Source: Granulicella mallensis MP5ACTX8 (GTDB taxonomy: Bacteria > Acidobacteriota > Terriglobia > Terriglobales > Acidobacteriaceae). Taken from it: DNA of 64,000 nt. This document shows, piece after piece, positions 26,229-35,354 of the stretch. Both the position numbers and the translations under genes were made by a program. The stretch spans positions 5,270,001-5,334,000 of the forward strand of contig NC_016631.1 in assembly GCF_000178955.2 (NCBI RefSeq), in the 5' to 3' direction. The stretch's first letter is position 1. Each line of letters begins with the position of its first letter. The notes below the pieces were generated by a model. That model was not told the origin of the DNA. It saw nothing but the letters and a program-made list of their open reading frames with translations, and searched no databases.

Positions 26229-27491
26229 TTACTTCCCGACGACCGTCGCCGTCGGTGCCACGGTCAGGTTCTCACCCTCGTCCGCTTTGACCTTCACGTT
26301 GTCGAACGCAACCTTCGCATAGGCGATCTTCAGCCCAGTCTTCGCTTGCAGATCGACATTCTTCAACGACAGCCCTTCCACAGGCGACTCCGGCAAACCT
26401 ACGATCGTTCCCGCAGACCCGCTCCCGGTCGCATGCACATTCTCGATCGCGATATCGTGAAAGCGCGGCGTCAGGCGTCCCATCGGCATAGACGGAACCT
26501 CACCGTCCGGTGCTGCCTTCGGGTAATACTCCGTGATCAGGATCGCTGTCTTCACGTCGACCATGTCGATGTCCTTGAATGAGATATTGCTCACATCGTT
26601 GCCCCGGTCGCGATTGGCCTTGATACGAATTCCCTGGTCCGTGCCCTTGAAATGGATCCGCTCGGCGTGAACGTTCTGCACGCCGCCTGCGATCTCACTG
26701 CCGATAGAGAGCCCGTGGCCGTTCTCGAACGTGCAGTCGGTGATCGTAATGTTCTTCGATGGGGCATCCGGTCCGGGCGAGTTGATAGCACCAGACTTGA
26801 TCGCGACGTTGTCATCGCCAACCGAGGAGAACACATGATCGATCACAATATTGCTCGAGCTGAAGGGATCAATCGCGTCGGTGTTTGGCGAATGCGGAGC
26901 GAGGATCTTGAGGTTGCGGAAGACAAGATCGTCCGCGTAGTACGGCACGATCTGCCAGAAGCCCGCATTCTGCACGGTGATTCCCTCGACTCGGATGTGC
27001 TTCGAGTGGTCGAAGACCAGGCCCATCGGCCGCGGATGATCGTTGCCCAGCACGCCGGCTTCCTTCACAGCATGCACATACTCCCACCAGATATGTCCGT
27101 TGCCGTCGATCGTTCCGCCGCCGGTGATGGTGATGTTCTCCGCGTTCACCGAGCCCACCAGGGGCTGCACCGTCGGTTGCCGCGCAAACGTCACCTTGGG
27201 ATAGTCTTCACGGTCGGGCGAGCCAAGCAGTGTCGCACCCTCAGCGATGTCCAGCGTAATATTCGACTTCAGTGAGATGGGTCCGCTCAAAAAAATACCG
27301 CCGCTGAGCTTCACCACGCCACCCTTTTTATAGCCTGCACAGGTATCGATAGCCTTTTGGATGGCCACCGTATCCTTAGTCGTGCCATCGCCCTTAGCAC
27401 CAAACGCACGTACATCGCAGGTCTTCGCCACGCCCCATGCCTGCGGCACAACCGCCAGTGCCACCACTCCCATCAATGCTGCAAAACGCAT
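26229..27491 (-). CDS. Secreted polygalacturonase (GH28)
   Basis: Extracellular or periplasmic pectin-degrading hydrolase that cleaves alpha-1,4-galacturonosyl linkages by inversion. A signal peptide (RFAALMGVVALAVVPQAWG) is followed by CDVRAFGAKGDGTTKDTVAI and the four GH28 signatures: NTDAIDPFSS (catalytic Asp), SSVGDDNVAIKSG (two Asp), GHGLSIGSE (His) and GIRIKANRDRG (Arg-Ile-Lys). At 420 residues it is normal for the bacterial enzymes. Unlike the 0.1-1.8 kb relative, every catalytic motif is intact. It is a single-gene unit. With GH127 at 30-32 kb it points to use of pectin and arabinan-type plant polymers. Confidence 0.93.
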   Translation of the reverse strand: MRFAALMGVVALAVVPQAWGVAKTCDVRAFGAKGDGTTKDTVAIQKAIDTCAGYKKGGVVKLSGGIFLSGPISLKSNITLDIAEGATLLGSPDREDYPKVTFARQPTVQPLVGSVNAENITITGGGTIDGNGHIWWEYVHAVKEAGVLGNDHPRPMGLVFDHSKHIRVEGITVQNAGFWQIVPYYADDLVFRNLKILAPHSPNTDAIDPFSSSNIVIDHVFSSVGDDNVAIKSGAINSPGPDAPSKNITITDCTFENGHGLSIGSEIAGGVQNVHAERIHFKGTDQGIRIKANRDRGNDVSNISFKDIDMVDVKTAILITEYYPKAAPDGEVPSMPMGRLTPRFHDIAIENVHATGSGSAGTIVGLPESPVEGLSLKNVDLQAKTGLKIAYAKVAFDNVKVKADEGENLTVAPTATVVGK

Positions 27492-27646
27492 TGCGCATTC
27501 CTCCGCAGAAACCTGTCAGACAGCCACGGAAGCCATCTTACACGTAGTCTCTGAACTTGGCTATTAGGAATCGTCACCTCAGCGTGAAACCATTTCGTTT
27601 AGATAGGACCTGCATGACGTACAATTGCGCCACGAATAGAGGACGC

Positions 27647-28735
27647 ATGCCCTACGAAATAGAAACAGAAGAACTCCCCCTGGAGTTTGAGGACGAGTCA
27701 GGCGACGAAGATGTCCCGATGTCGTACGACATAGCGACCTATCCATCGGACTTCACACTGTCTGGCATATCGCAGATGTGGAAAGACGGAGATATTTCGA
27801 TTCCAGATTTTCAACGAGAGTTCGTATGGAATATAAAACAGGCTTCACTTCTAATTGACTCTTTTTTACGAGGACTTCCAGTACCCCCTGTTTTCTTCTA
27901 TATCGGCGACGACAACAAAAATCTGGTGATCGATGGACAGCAGAGAATTCTGAGTGTTGTCTACTTCATTGAAGGTTATTTCGGTCCCGAAGGGATTCAA
28001 GGAAAGCGTCAGGTTTTCCGCTTAAAAGGCCTCGGGGAGAAGAGCCCTTTTTGGAATAGGAGGTTTGTCGACCTCGGTAGTACCGACCAGCGCAAGCTAA
28101 AACAAGCAGTTTTGCGTGCGGTAAACATCAAACAGCTCTCACCGGTAGGTAATAGCACTAGCGCTTATCACATATTCGAACGATTGAACACTGGCGGGAC
28201 GCCGCTTACATCGCAAGAGATTAGAAATTGCGTGTTCATGGGATTCTTTAGCAATCAATTAAAAGCTGCCAATAAGGATAAGAACTGGCGGCTTATCTTG
28301 GGTAAGGCTCAAATTGATCGTCACCAAAAGGACACCGAAATACTACTTCGAGTTTTCGCTTTGGTCGGAAATGTGGACTCCTATGAGAAGCCAATGAAGG
28401 AATTTCTCAACAAGGCGATGAAGGAAAACCAATCAGGGGATTCTGCCAGAGTTAAACGGTTCATGAATCGCCTACCAGATGTTCTCGAAATGATAATAAA
28501 AGCACATGGCCCTAAGCCTTTCCACATTAGAGGTCCCCTAAATGCTTCAGCCCTTGATTCCGTTTTGTGTGTCTTATTTGAAAACTACGGAAAGATCACC
28601 CAAAACCATTTCAAGACAGGCTACTTGCAGTTATTAAAGGACAAGACCTTTCAACGCTACACGCAGAAGGGCACAACCGACGCGAAGACCGTCCAAGACC
28701 GAGTCGCACTTGTGCGCAAATACCTAATGCCATAA
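27647..28735 (+). CDS. DUF262 (GmrSD N-terminal/ParB-like) domain protein
   Basis: Protein of the DUF262 family, whose ParB-like nucleotidase fold occurs in defence systems such as the type IV restriction enzyme GmrSD and in several newer defence loci. The family marks are IPDFQREFVW (about residue 52), the Asp-Gly-Gln-Gln-Arg motif in VIDGQQRILS (about residue 95) and FERLNTGGTPLTSQEIRN. The HNH-type C-terminal DUF1524 nuclease of GmrSD is absent; instead a separate HEPN gene follows, overlapping its stop codon by one base. It is clearly AT-richer than its neighbours and preceded by an acidic N-terminus (EEFELPLEFEDE-like). The ATG at 27647 was preferred; in-frame starts lie up to 90 bases upstream. 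Confidence 0.85.
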   Translation: MPYEIETEELPLEFEDESGDEDVPMSYDIATYPSDFTLSGISQMWKDGDISIPDFQREFVWNIKQASLLIDSFLRGLPVPPVFFYIGDDNKNLVIDGQQRILSVVYFIEGYFGPEGIQGKRQVFRLKGLGEKSPFWNRRFVDLGSTDQRKLKQAVLRAVNIKQLSPVGNSTSAYHIFERLNTGGTPLTSQEIRNCVFMGFFSNQLKAANKDKNWRLILGKAQIDRHQKDTEILLRVFALVGNVDSYEKPMKEFLNKAMKENQSGDSARVKRFMNRLPDVLEMIIKAHGPKPFHIRGPLNASALDSVLCVLFENYGKITQNHFKTGYLQLLKDKTFQRYTQKGTTDAKTVQDRVALVRKYLMP

Positions 28736-29241
28736 TGCCGATTATCATTCGATTTGATCATGCAGATGAGATTATCGCGCATTTTGCTGCGCTAGTAACA
28801 CCCACACTTGATCCGTTACTCAGCATAAAATACGCTGGTTTTGTCGCAGTAGCAGCCGTTACAGTTTATGAAATGGCGATTAAAGATATCTTTATGGATT
28901 TCGCCACCAAAAAGCATCCCGTTTTAGGATCTATTACCCGCGAAACATTTGATAGGATCAATGGCCGCGTGAAGTACAAGGTGATTAAAGAGGAGTATGT
29001 ACCCTTATTTGGAAATAAATATTCGACCAAGTTTGCAAAGAAAATTCAACAACGCTCAAGTGAGTTTTTAAGATTGAACAGGCGAGATATTATCTCGTCG
29101 TATAACAATATCGTAGTGTGGCGGAATGAATTTGCACATGCAGGACGAGTCCCGGTTACTGCCACTTTCCAAGAAGTGGTTAGATCGTATGAAGATGGCA
29201 AAGAAGTCATCAAGTGTTTGAATTCAACGATGGTTCGATGA
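28735..29241 (+). CDS. HEPN-domain putative ribonuclease
   Basis: 168-residue mostly helical protein with the R-x4-H signature of HEPN ribonucleases in NIVVWRNEFAHAG (Arg130, His135). The overall pattern (VAAVTVYEMAIKDIF early, IISSYNNIVVWRNEFAHAG later) resembles the MAE_28990/RiboL-PSP HEPN groups described in comparative surveys of toxin and defence proteins. Its start overlaps the end of the DUF262 gene by one base, so the two are co-translated. The likely model is an abortive-infection-type RNase controlled by the DUF262 partner; this is inference from family and neighbourhood. It shares the low GC of its partner. Confidence 0.75.
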   Translation: MPIIIRFDHADEIIAHFAALVTPTLDPLLSIKYAGFVAVAAVTVYEMAIKDIFMDFATKKHPVLGSITRETFDRINGRVKYKVIKEEYVPLFGNKYSTKFAKKIQQRSSEFLRLNRRDIISSYNNIVVWRNEFAHAGRVPVTATFQEVVRSYEDGKEVIKCLNSTMVR

Positions 29242-29375
29242 CTACTATTCCAAACCGAGTTCCAAAAGAAAACAAATTCAATGCCGCTTACAGATATAAA
29301 AGAGCAACTTCCTCGTTATGGTCGAAAAGAAATCAGAAAAGCACACATCGTCTTAGGAAGGTCCAACTTTATCCC

Positions 29376-29788
29376 TACTTAATCGTCCCTGGCGGCTTGG
29401 ACGTGATGTCTTAGACCACTCGATTGATTCCCCGCACCTCACTCACGATGCGGCGGGAGATAGCTCGTAGCACCTCATACGGCAGCGCAGCCCAGTCGGC
29501 GGTCATGCCGTCTTCGCTTTCCACCGCGCGGATCGCGCAGGTGTAAGCATTGGTACGCTGATCGCCCATGACGCCAACCAACTTCACCGGCAGAAGCACT
29601 GCGAAGCTCTGCCATACCTTGCGGTAGAGTTCCGCTCGTTTGATCTCTTAGACACAGATTGCGTCTGCTTCCTGCAGGATGGCCACTCGCTTCGGCGCGA
29701 TCTCGCCCAAAATACGCACCGCGAGGCGAGGGCCGGAAAGGGCTGGCGTTCGAGGATCTCCTCCGGCATATCCAGATCACGGTCGTGG
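29376..29788 (-). pseudogene. Decayed 3' fragment of guaA
   Basis: About 410 bases align with the last 410 bases of intact guaA (32834 onward) in the same orientation, encoding pieces such as [20 protein letters not shown] and [15 protein letters not shown]. The copy carries in-frame stops (for example TAA in place of Glu in the VEEIKR segment and TAA in place of Tyr in VVYDIT) and several frame-disturbing changes. It ends abruptly near 29788, where a truncated repeat follows. It is clearly a remnant. The 3' end of guaA is a known integration site for genomic islands, which is the favoured explanation. Confidence 0.88.
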
Positions 29789-29819
29789 CGAAATCGCCCA
29801 CCTTAGCCACAAACACATC

Positions 29820-30027
29820 ACTGGCAAGCCCTGCACAGTTTTGGCAGCACCGAAAAAGCAATTCAGTCGCTCCGGCTACGCCTTCGCTCCAGCCTTCGGC
29901 AGACTGGAAAGAACCTGCACCCTGCTTTTACGGCCTGGCTGAAGCCAGGCCCTTCAGGTTCTTGCCACGAGAAGCTATTTACACAGCCCAAGCTTCTACC
30001 CGAAATAACGATTAGATGACACGCCCC
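29820..30027. repeat. Truncated copy of the 51.3-51.7 kb MITE-like repeat
   Basis: The sequence from GGCAAGCCCTGCACAG to the end ATGACACGCCCC is an inverted homologue of the left half of the element at 51284-51710. Shared tracts include AAGCAATTCAGTCGCTCCGG and GCCTTCGCTCCAGCCTTCGG, and the terminal GGGCGTGTCATCTAATCG. The other half is missing, and the break abuts the guaA fragment. Confidence 0.75.
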
Positions 30028-30142
30028 AGCTATCTCAGGCACATGTAGTTCGGGAAGTGCGACGACACGACTCTTATGCTGATGCAGAAATGGACACTTT
30101 TAATTATACTATTTTGTATTTTCAAGTATCACGCGAGGTTGC

Positions 30143-32539
30143 ATGCGAAAGTTCGCTACTCCGATATTCTTTCTCTGCTCTTTTCTGCAAGCGTTTCCAT
30201 TGGCTCATGCTGCGGCTGCTCCGCAAAAGGTTCAGCTCAAGGCTGTCCCTCTGCCATTCAGTAGTGTGCGGCTGACAGGCGGCCCACTGAAGAGGGCGCA
30301 AGACCTCGACGCCCAGTACCTCCTCGATCTTCAGCCCGAGCGCATGCTTGCCCGTCTGCGCCAGCGCGCCAATCTCGCCCCGAAGGCGGAAGGGTACGGT
30401 GGCTGGGACGGTGACGGCCGGCAGCTCACCGGACATATCGCAGGGCACTATCTCTCCGCTATCAGCATGATGTATGCGACCACAGGGGATGTGCGCTTCA
30501 AGAACCGCGCTGACGATTTCGTTACGGAGTTGCAGAACATCCAGAACGCGCAGGGAGACGGCTACATCGGCGCGCTGCTGGATGCAAAGGGTGTAGATGG
30601 CAAGGTTCGGTTTCAGGATCTGAGCAAGGGTGAGATCCACTCCGGAGGCTTCGATCTGAATGGCTTGTGGTCCCCCTGGTACGTCGAGCACAAACTCTTT
30701 GCCGGATTGCGCGATGCGTACCACCTCACGGGGAACCGCAAAGCGCTCGATGTCGAAATCAAGTTCGCCGGATGGGCAGAGACCATCGTGGGCCACCTCA
30801 GCGACGAGCAGCTTCAGCGCATGCTGGCAACCGAGTTCGGCGGCATGAACGAGGTGCTCGCGGATCTTTACGCCGACACCAACGATCCGCGCTGGCTTAA
30901 GCTTTCCGACAAGTTCGAACATCACGCCATCGTCGATCCTCTGTCGAGAGGGCAGGACATCCTTGCCGGCAAGCACGCCAACACGCAGATCCCGAAGATG
31001 ATCGGAGAACTCGCGCGCTACGTCTACACAGGGGATGAAACCGACGGGAAGGCAGCGATGTTCTTCTTCGACGAGGTGTCCGAGCACCACAGCTTCGCCA
31101 CCGGCGGAGATGGCAAGAATGAATATTTCGGACAGCCCGACAAGATGAATGACATGATCGACGGGCGCACCGCCGAGAGCTGCGCCGCCTACAACATGAT
31201 CAAGATGGCGCGGGATCTTTTCTCGCTTGATCCTCAGGCCCGTTATGCAGACTTTATCGAACGCGCGGATCTCAACGCGATTCTCGGCGGACAGGATCCC
31301 GAAGACGGACGCGTCAGTTACATGGTTCCGGTCGGACGCGGCGTGCAGCACGAATATCAGGACAAGTTCGAAAGCTTTACCTGCTGTGTCGGATCGCAGA
31401 TGGAGACCCACGCCTTTCATGCCTACGGGATTTACAGCGAATCCGGCAACAAGCTCTGGGTCAGCCAGTATGATCCGACCACGGTCGATTGGGCATCGCA
31501 AGGCATGAAGCTCGAGATGGTGACAAACCTGCCGATGGGCGATTCGGCGGCCTTGAAGATTACCTCCGGTAAGACAAAGGTGTTCACGATTGCGCTGCGG
31601 CGTCCGTACTGGGTCGGTGCCGGCTTTTCGGTGAAGGTGAACGGTGAGACATTGCAGAACACCTCCACGCCCGATACGTACATCGAGATCAACCGCAAAT
31701 GGAAAGTGGGCGATACGGTCGAAATTGTGCTGCCCAAAACTCTGCGGAAAGAAGCTCTGCCAGACAATCCGAACCGTATGGCGATCATGTGGGGACCGCT
31801 GGTGCTGGCAGGCGACCTTGGGCCGGAGGTGAGCCGCAGACATTCCGGCGGCCAGGGCGGAGTTGCTCCCGAGCCTGCTCCCGCGCTCATCACAGCGGAG
31901 CAAAATGTCGATGGCTGGTTGAAGCCGGTTGCCGGCAAGGATGGAGTCTTCCGCACCGCCAACGTCGGGCTGAAGCAGAATATCGAATTTGCCCCGTTCT
32001 ACGAGATGCCGCGCCGCCGGTACGCGATCTATTGGGACGTGTTTACACCTACCGATTGGGCCAATAAATCCGCCGCCTATCAAGCCGAAGAGGCGAGTGA
32101 GAAAAAGTTGACGGCGGCAACCATCGGCTTTGCTCAGCCTGGGCAAATGCAGTCAGAACGCGATTTTGCGGAAAAAGACGAAGAGAGCTCACCGGTACAG
32201 TTGCAGGGCCGTTACGGACGTCAAGGGAACAACTGGTTCTCGTACGACTTGCCGGTCGATCCCGCTTCTCCTGCGACCCTGGTCGTAACCTACAGCAACG
32301 ATGCGCGAGGGCGCAAAGGCGGCTTCGACGTCCTGGTGGATGGCACGAAGGTCGGTGAGCAGTCGATGGAAAGACGAACCCCGGAGCAGGATATTCGCTT
32401 TTTTGACGTAAAGTATCCACTTCCGCTGAACATCGTGAAGGGCAAGCAGAAGATCACAGTGCGCTTCCAGGCGAAAGAAGGAGAGGCGATTCCCGGCGTC
32501 TTCGGCATCCGCACCGTGCGCGTTGAGGGTGCGCAATAG
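30143..32539 (+). CDS. Secreted GH127 beta-L-arabinofuranosidase-like enzyme
   Basis: Large exported glycoside hydrolase (798 residues) of family GH127, typified by the bifidobacterial beta-L-arabinofuranosidase HypBA1, acting on arabinose-containing side chains. Signal peptide MRKFATPIFFLCSFLQAF to AHA. The (alpha/alpha)6 part shows AEGYGGWDGDGRQLTGHIAG, DGYIGALLD, GGMNEVLADLYADT and the catalytic region RTAESCAAYNMIKMARDLF. The paired metal-ligand cysteines follow in FTCCVGSQMETHAFHAYGIY. C-terminal beta-sandwich domains complete it, the last (from about residue 640) extra to the minimal family. It lies alone between guaA-derived sequence and a palindromic repeat, so it may be part of an inserted segment, though its GC content matches the host. 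Confidence 0.9.
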   Translation: MRKFATPIFFLCSFLQAFPLAHAAAAPQKVQLKAVPLPFSSVRLTGGPLKRAQDLDAQYLLDLQPERMLARLRQRANLAPKAEGYGGWDGDGRQLTGHIAGHYLSAISMMYATTGDVRFKNRADDFVTELQNIQNAQGDGYIGALLDAKGVDGKVRFQDLSKGEIHSGGFDLNGLWSPWYVEHKLFAGLRDAYHLTGNRKALDVEIKFAGWAETIVGHLSDEQLQRMLATEFGGMNEVLADLYADTNDPRWLKLSDKFEHHAIVDPLSRGQDILAGKHANTQIPKMIGELARYVYTGDETDGKAAMFFFDEVSEHHSFATGGDGKNEYFGQPDKMNDMIDGRTAESCAAYNMIKMARDLFSLDPQARYADFIERADLNAILGGQDPEDGRVSYMVPVGRGVQHEYQDKFESFTCCVGSQMETHAFHAYGIYSESGNKLWVSQYDPTTVDWASQGMKLEMVTNLPMGDSAALKITSGKTKVFTIALRRPYWVGAGFSVKVNGETLQNTSTPDTYIEINRKWKVGDTVEIVLPKTLRKEALPDNPNRMAIMWGPLVLAGDLGPEVSRRHSGGQGGVAPEPAPALITAEQNVDGWLKPVAGKDGVFRTANVGLKQNIEFAPFYEMPRRRYAIYWDVFTPTDWANKSAAYQAEEASEKKLTAATIGFAQPGQMQSERDFAEKDEESSPVQLQGRYGRQGNNWFSYDLPVDPASPATLVVTYSNDARGRKGGFDVLVDGTKVGEQSMERRTPEQDIRFFDVKYPLPLNIVKGKQKITVRFQAKEGEAIPGVFGIRTVRVEGAQ

Positions 32540-32546
32540 GGCGGTC

Positions 32547-32818
32547 TCCCCATAGGTATAGAGGGGGCAAAGTTACCCATACCTTGTCATCTCGACCGAA
32601 GTGCGGGGTCCCAGAGAACGTTCTTTGTTCTCTGGGGTGCAAGCATGATGGCTTTATGTCATGCGCAGTGGAGAGACCTGCAGTTTGCTCGCGCAGGCAA
32701 TATCGTTCGTACGAGCAAACTGCAGGTCTCTCCACTCCGGCGGCAAAGAACGCCGCCTCCGGTCGAGATGACAATTTTGCAGGAAATCCGAAAAATAAAC
32801 CCTCTACACCTATGGGGG
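32547..32818. repeat. Large nested inverted repeat between GH127 gene and guaA
   Basis: The outer ends CCCCATAGGTATAGAGGG and CCCTCTACACCTATGGGG pair imperfectly. Next come TTGTCATCTCGACCG and its complement. Inside, 32667-32691 and 32712-32736 are perfect 25-base reverse complements (AGTGGAGAGACCTGCAGTTT...). The element exactly fills the space between the two convergent genes, so in RNA it could act as a bidirectional terminator. Its nested design looks like a MITE/REP-type repeat. Confidence 0.8.
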
Positions 32819-32833
32819 AACGGCTCTAACCGA

Positions 32834-34405
32834 TTACTCCCACTCAATCGTCCCTGGCGGCTTCGACGTAATGTCATAGACCACGCGGTTAATCCCCCGC
32901 ACCTCGCTCACGATGCGGCTGGAGATGGCACGCAGCACCTCATACGGCAGAGCGGCCCAATCGGCGGTCATGCCGTCCTCGCTCTCCACCGCGCGGATCG
33001 CGCAGGTGGAGGCGTAGGTGCGTTGGTCGCCCATAACGCCAACCGATTTCACCGGCAGCAGCACCGCAAAGCTCTGCCATACCTTACGGTAGAGTCCCGC
33101 TCGCTTGATCTCCTCAACACAGATTGCGTCTGCTTCCTGCAGGATGGCCACACGCTCCGGCGTGACCTCGCCAAGAATGCGCACCGCGAGGCCGGGGCCC
33201 GGGAAGGGTTGGCGCTCGAGGATCTCCTCCGGCATATCAAGATCGCGGCCGATGCGGCGGACCTCATCCTTGAAGAGATCGCGCAGCGGCTCGATCAGCT
33301 TGAGCTTCATGTCTTCCGGCAGGCCACCAACGTTGTGGTGGCTCTTGATCACGTGCGAAGGCCCATGAACACTGGCCGATTCGATCACGTCAGGATAGAG
33401 CGTCCCCTGCACCAACCAGGCAATCTCCTCGCCCGAGGACTTCTCCGCTTCAAATATCTTCTTGGCTTCATCGTCGAACACCGAGATGAACTCGTTGCCG
33501 ATGATCTTGCGCTTCTTCTCGGGGTCAGTCACACCCGCCAACTTGCCAAGGAACCGCTCGCTCGCATCGACCGCAACGACGTTCAGCTTCAGCTCCTCGC
33601 GCATGGTCTTCTGTACCTTCGCAAACTCGTCCTTGCGCAGCACGCCGTTGTTCACAAAGATGCATGTCAGTCTGTCGCCAATCGCGCGCGCCACCAGAAC
33701 CGCCGCAACGCTCGAATCCACACCGCCGCTGAGACCGCAGATAGCATGCCCTGTCTCGCCGACCTGCTCGCGAATCTTCGCGACAGTGGTGGCGATGAAG
33801 TGCTCGGGGGTCCAGTCCTGCTTCGCGCCGCAGATGTCTACGGCGAAGTTCTTCAGCAGAGCCATGCCCTGTTTGGTGTGTGCGACCTCGGGATGGAACT
33901 GTACCGCCCACATCTTGCGCGACTCATCGGCGATGCTCGCTACGGCGTTGGCTGTACGCGCTGTCACGCGAAAGCCCGGCGCAAGCGTCTCGGCGTGATC
34001 GCCATGCGACATCCAGACTTCCAGCTTCTCCGGCAGGCCATGAAATAACGCCGTGGGATCGACAAGTTCGACCTCGGCGTGGCCATACTCGCGGGCCGCA
34101 GCAGGAACGACCTTGCCGCCGAGATGATGGGTCATGAACTGGAGTCCGTAGCAGATGCCCAGCACCGGCAGGCCGGTTTCGAGCACCTTGGGATCGGCCT
34201 TGGGGGCGGTGTCGTCGTACACGCTCGACGGGCCACCGGAGAGCACGATGCCCTTCGGCTGGAGAGCCAGCACCTTGTCGAGAGGCGTTGTGCAGGGCAG
34301 CACGACGGAGAAGACGTTGAACTCGCGGATGCGACGCGCGATCAGTTGGGTGTATTGCGATCCAAAATCGAGGATGACGATGGTTGAAGTTTGAGGAGTG
34401 TCCAC
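32834..34405 (-). CDS. guaA: GMP synthase (glutamine-hydrolysing)
   Basis: Converts XMP to GMP with glutamine and ATP. The N-terminal class I glutaminase shows [19 protein letters not shown], the nucleophile in [11 protein letters not shown] and the His-x-Glu pair in [10 protein letters not shown]. The PP-loop ATPase half contains [20 protein letters not shown]. The C-terminal dimerisation part has [18 protein letters not shown] and [20 protein letters not shown], ending GTIEWE. Full length at 523 residues. Its last 410 bases have a decayed duplicate at 29376-29788. It is transcribed after no close partner; the next minus-strand gene upstream is the membrane protein at 34437. Confidence 0.97.
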   Translation of the reverse strand: MDTPQTSTIVILDFGSQYTQLIARRIREFNVFSVVLPCTTPLDKVLALQPKGIVLSGGPSSVYDDTAPKADPKVLETGLPVLGICYGLQFMTHHLGGKVVPAAAREYGHAEVELVDPTALFHGLPEKLEVWMSHGDHAETLAPGFRVTARTANAVASIADESRKMWAVQFHPEVAHTKQGMALLKNFAVDICGAKQDWTPEHFIATTVAKIREQVGETGHAICGLSGGVDSSVAAVLVARAIGDRLTCIFVNNGVLRKDEFAKVQKTMREELKLNVVAVDASERFLGKLAGVTDPEKKRKIIGNEFISVFDDEAKKIFEAEKSSGEEIAWLVQGTLYPDVIESASVHGPSHVIKSHHNVGGLPEDMKLKLIEPLRDLFKDEVRRIGRDLDMPEEILERQPFPGPGLAVRILGEVTPERVAILQEADAICVEEIKRAGLYRKVWQSFAVLLPVKSVGVMGDQRTYASTCAIRAVESEDGMTADWAALPYEVLRAISSRIVSEVRGINRVVYDITSKPPGTIEWE

Positions 34406-34436
34406 AGATCTAGTCTAAATCTATGGGTCTGCCCCC

Positions 34437-35354
34437 TTAGAGCACTTCATACACCCGGCAAAGCGAAATATAAGCCGCCGTACGCACCACATGGAAGTAG
34501 TCTGACGCCAGCAGATAGAGCACGCCGACGCCCATGCTCCAGTGCACCAGGAAATCCTGTGTCGCCACGCTCTCAAACGGCAGCGGACATGCCGAAAAGA
34601 CCAGCGCCAGCACCAGCAGCGCGATCCTGATGATCCCCATCACCAGGTTGATCTCGACCAGCTTGCCCCGCAGAGGCCCCAGCTTCCATGCCTGCCGCAG
34701 GCTCTCCATCGCACCGATACCACGAATCATCGCAAGCACCGGCGCAATATCGAGCAGCCATCCGGTAGCGGCCCAGGCGACAAACAGCGCCAGGCTCCCG
34801 CAGATCAACATCGCAGCGTAGAGCACCAGGTTCGGCTCGCCTCCGTGGGTTACCGGCCCCGTGACCGCCGTCTGTCCCGCAAACTGAACGCCCCAGTACC
34901 AGACTCCATACACCGCCAGCAGCACAACGATGCGCAGGCTGCCCAGGATCAGCAGCGTTCCCGGCTTCGGCACCAGTTGCGGATCAAGGCGACGCAGCAC
35001 ATGCGTTCTTCCGAACGCAGCCACCACCGCCCAGGCTATCAACGCGAGCGGCACGAGCCAGAGTGCGACATGCAGAATAGCCGGCAGCAGAGCGCTCGCT
35101 ACCAGGCTCAGGGTCTGCGCCGCGTCCACCGGCTTGAAGACCGTCATCGCCTCAAGTGCGCGGGTATCCACCGGCACAACGCGCTCGATGCGCATAGCCT
35201 CCCAGGCCACCAGCGCAACGACCGGAATCCCGACAAGCCAGCGCCAAAGCACTTCAAAGCCCGTGAGCGATGGCCGCTTCCACACTGCGGCCATCACGCC
35301 AACGAACGACTGCGTTCCCCGTACCGGTACGTGATGACCTGCAGTTTCCCGCAC
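34437..35354 (-). CDS. Multi-pass membrane protein of unknown function
   Basis: 305 residues with about six hydrophobic helices, for example WRWLVGIPVVALVAWEAM, ILHVALWLVPLALIAWAVVA, ILGSLRIVVLLAVYGVWYWG, LVLYAAMLICGSLALFVAWA and IRIALLVLALVFSAC. No transporter or enzyme signature is visible. It begins with a GTG overlapping the last base of the leuS stop (TAGTG), so it is translationally coupled to leuS, and it ends 32 bases before guaA starts. It resembles conserved membrane proteins found after leuS in Acidobacteria, an impression I cannot verify here. Confidence 0.65.
   Translation of the reverse strand: MRETAGHHVPVRGTQSFVGVMAAVWKRPSLTGFEVLWRWLVGIPVVALVAWEAMRIERVVPVDTRALEAMTVFKPVDAAQTLSLVASALLPAILHVALWLVPLALIAWAVVAAFGRTHVLRRLDPQLVPKPGTLLILGSLRIVVLLAVYGVWYWGVQFAGQTAVTGPVTHGGEPNLVLYAAMLICGSLALFVAWAATGWLLDIAPVLAMIRGIGAMESLRQAWKLGPLRGKLVEINLVMGIIRIALLVLALVFSACPLPFESVATQDFLVHWSMGVGVLYLLASDYFHVVRTAAYISLCRVYEVL

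Noticed and set aside
27647-28735. Calling the DUF262 gene a complete type IV restriction enzyme (GmrSD)
   Set aside because: The C-terminal DUF1524 HNH nuclease part is missing and a separate HEPN gene follows instead.
29214-29414. Small plus-strand frame after the HEPN gene
   Set aside because: It starts inside the HEPN gene in another frame and runs into the guaA remnant; no conserved feature.
30122-32146. 674-codon minus-strand frame opposite the GH127 gene
   Set aside because: The plus-strand product has a signal peptide and GH127 catalytic motifs. The antisense translation has none.
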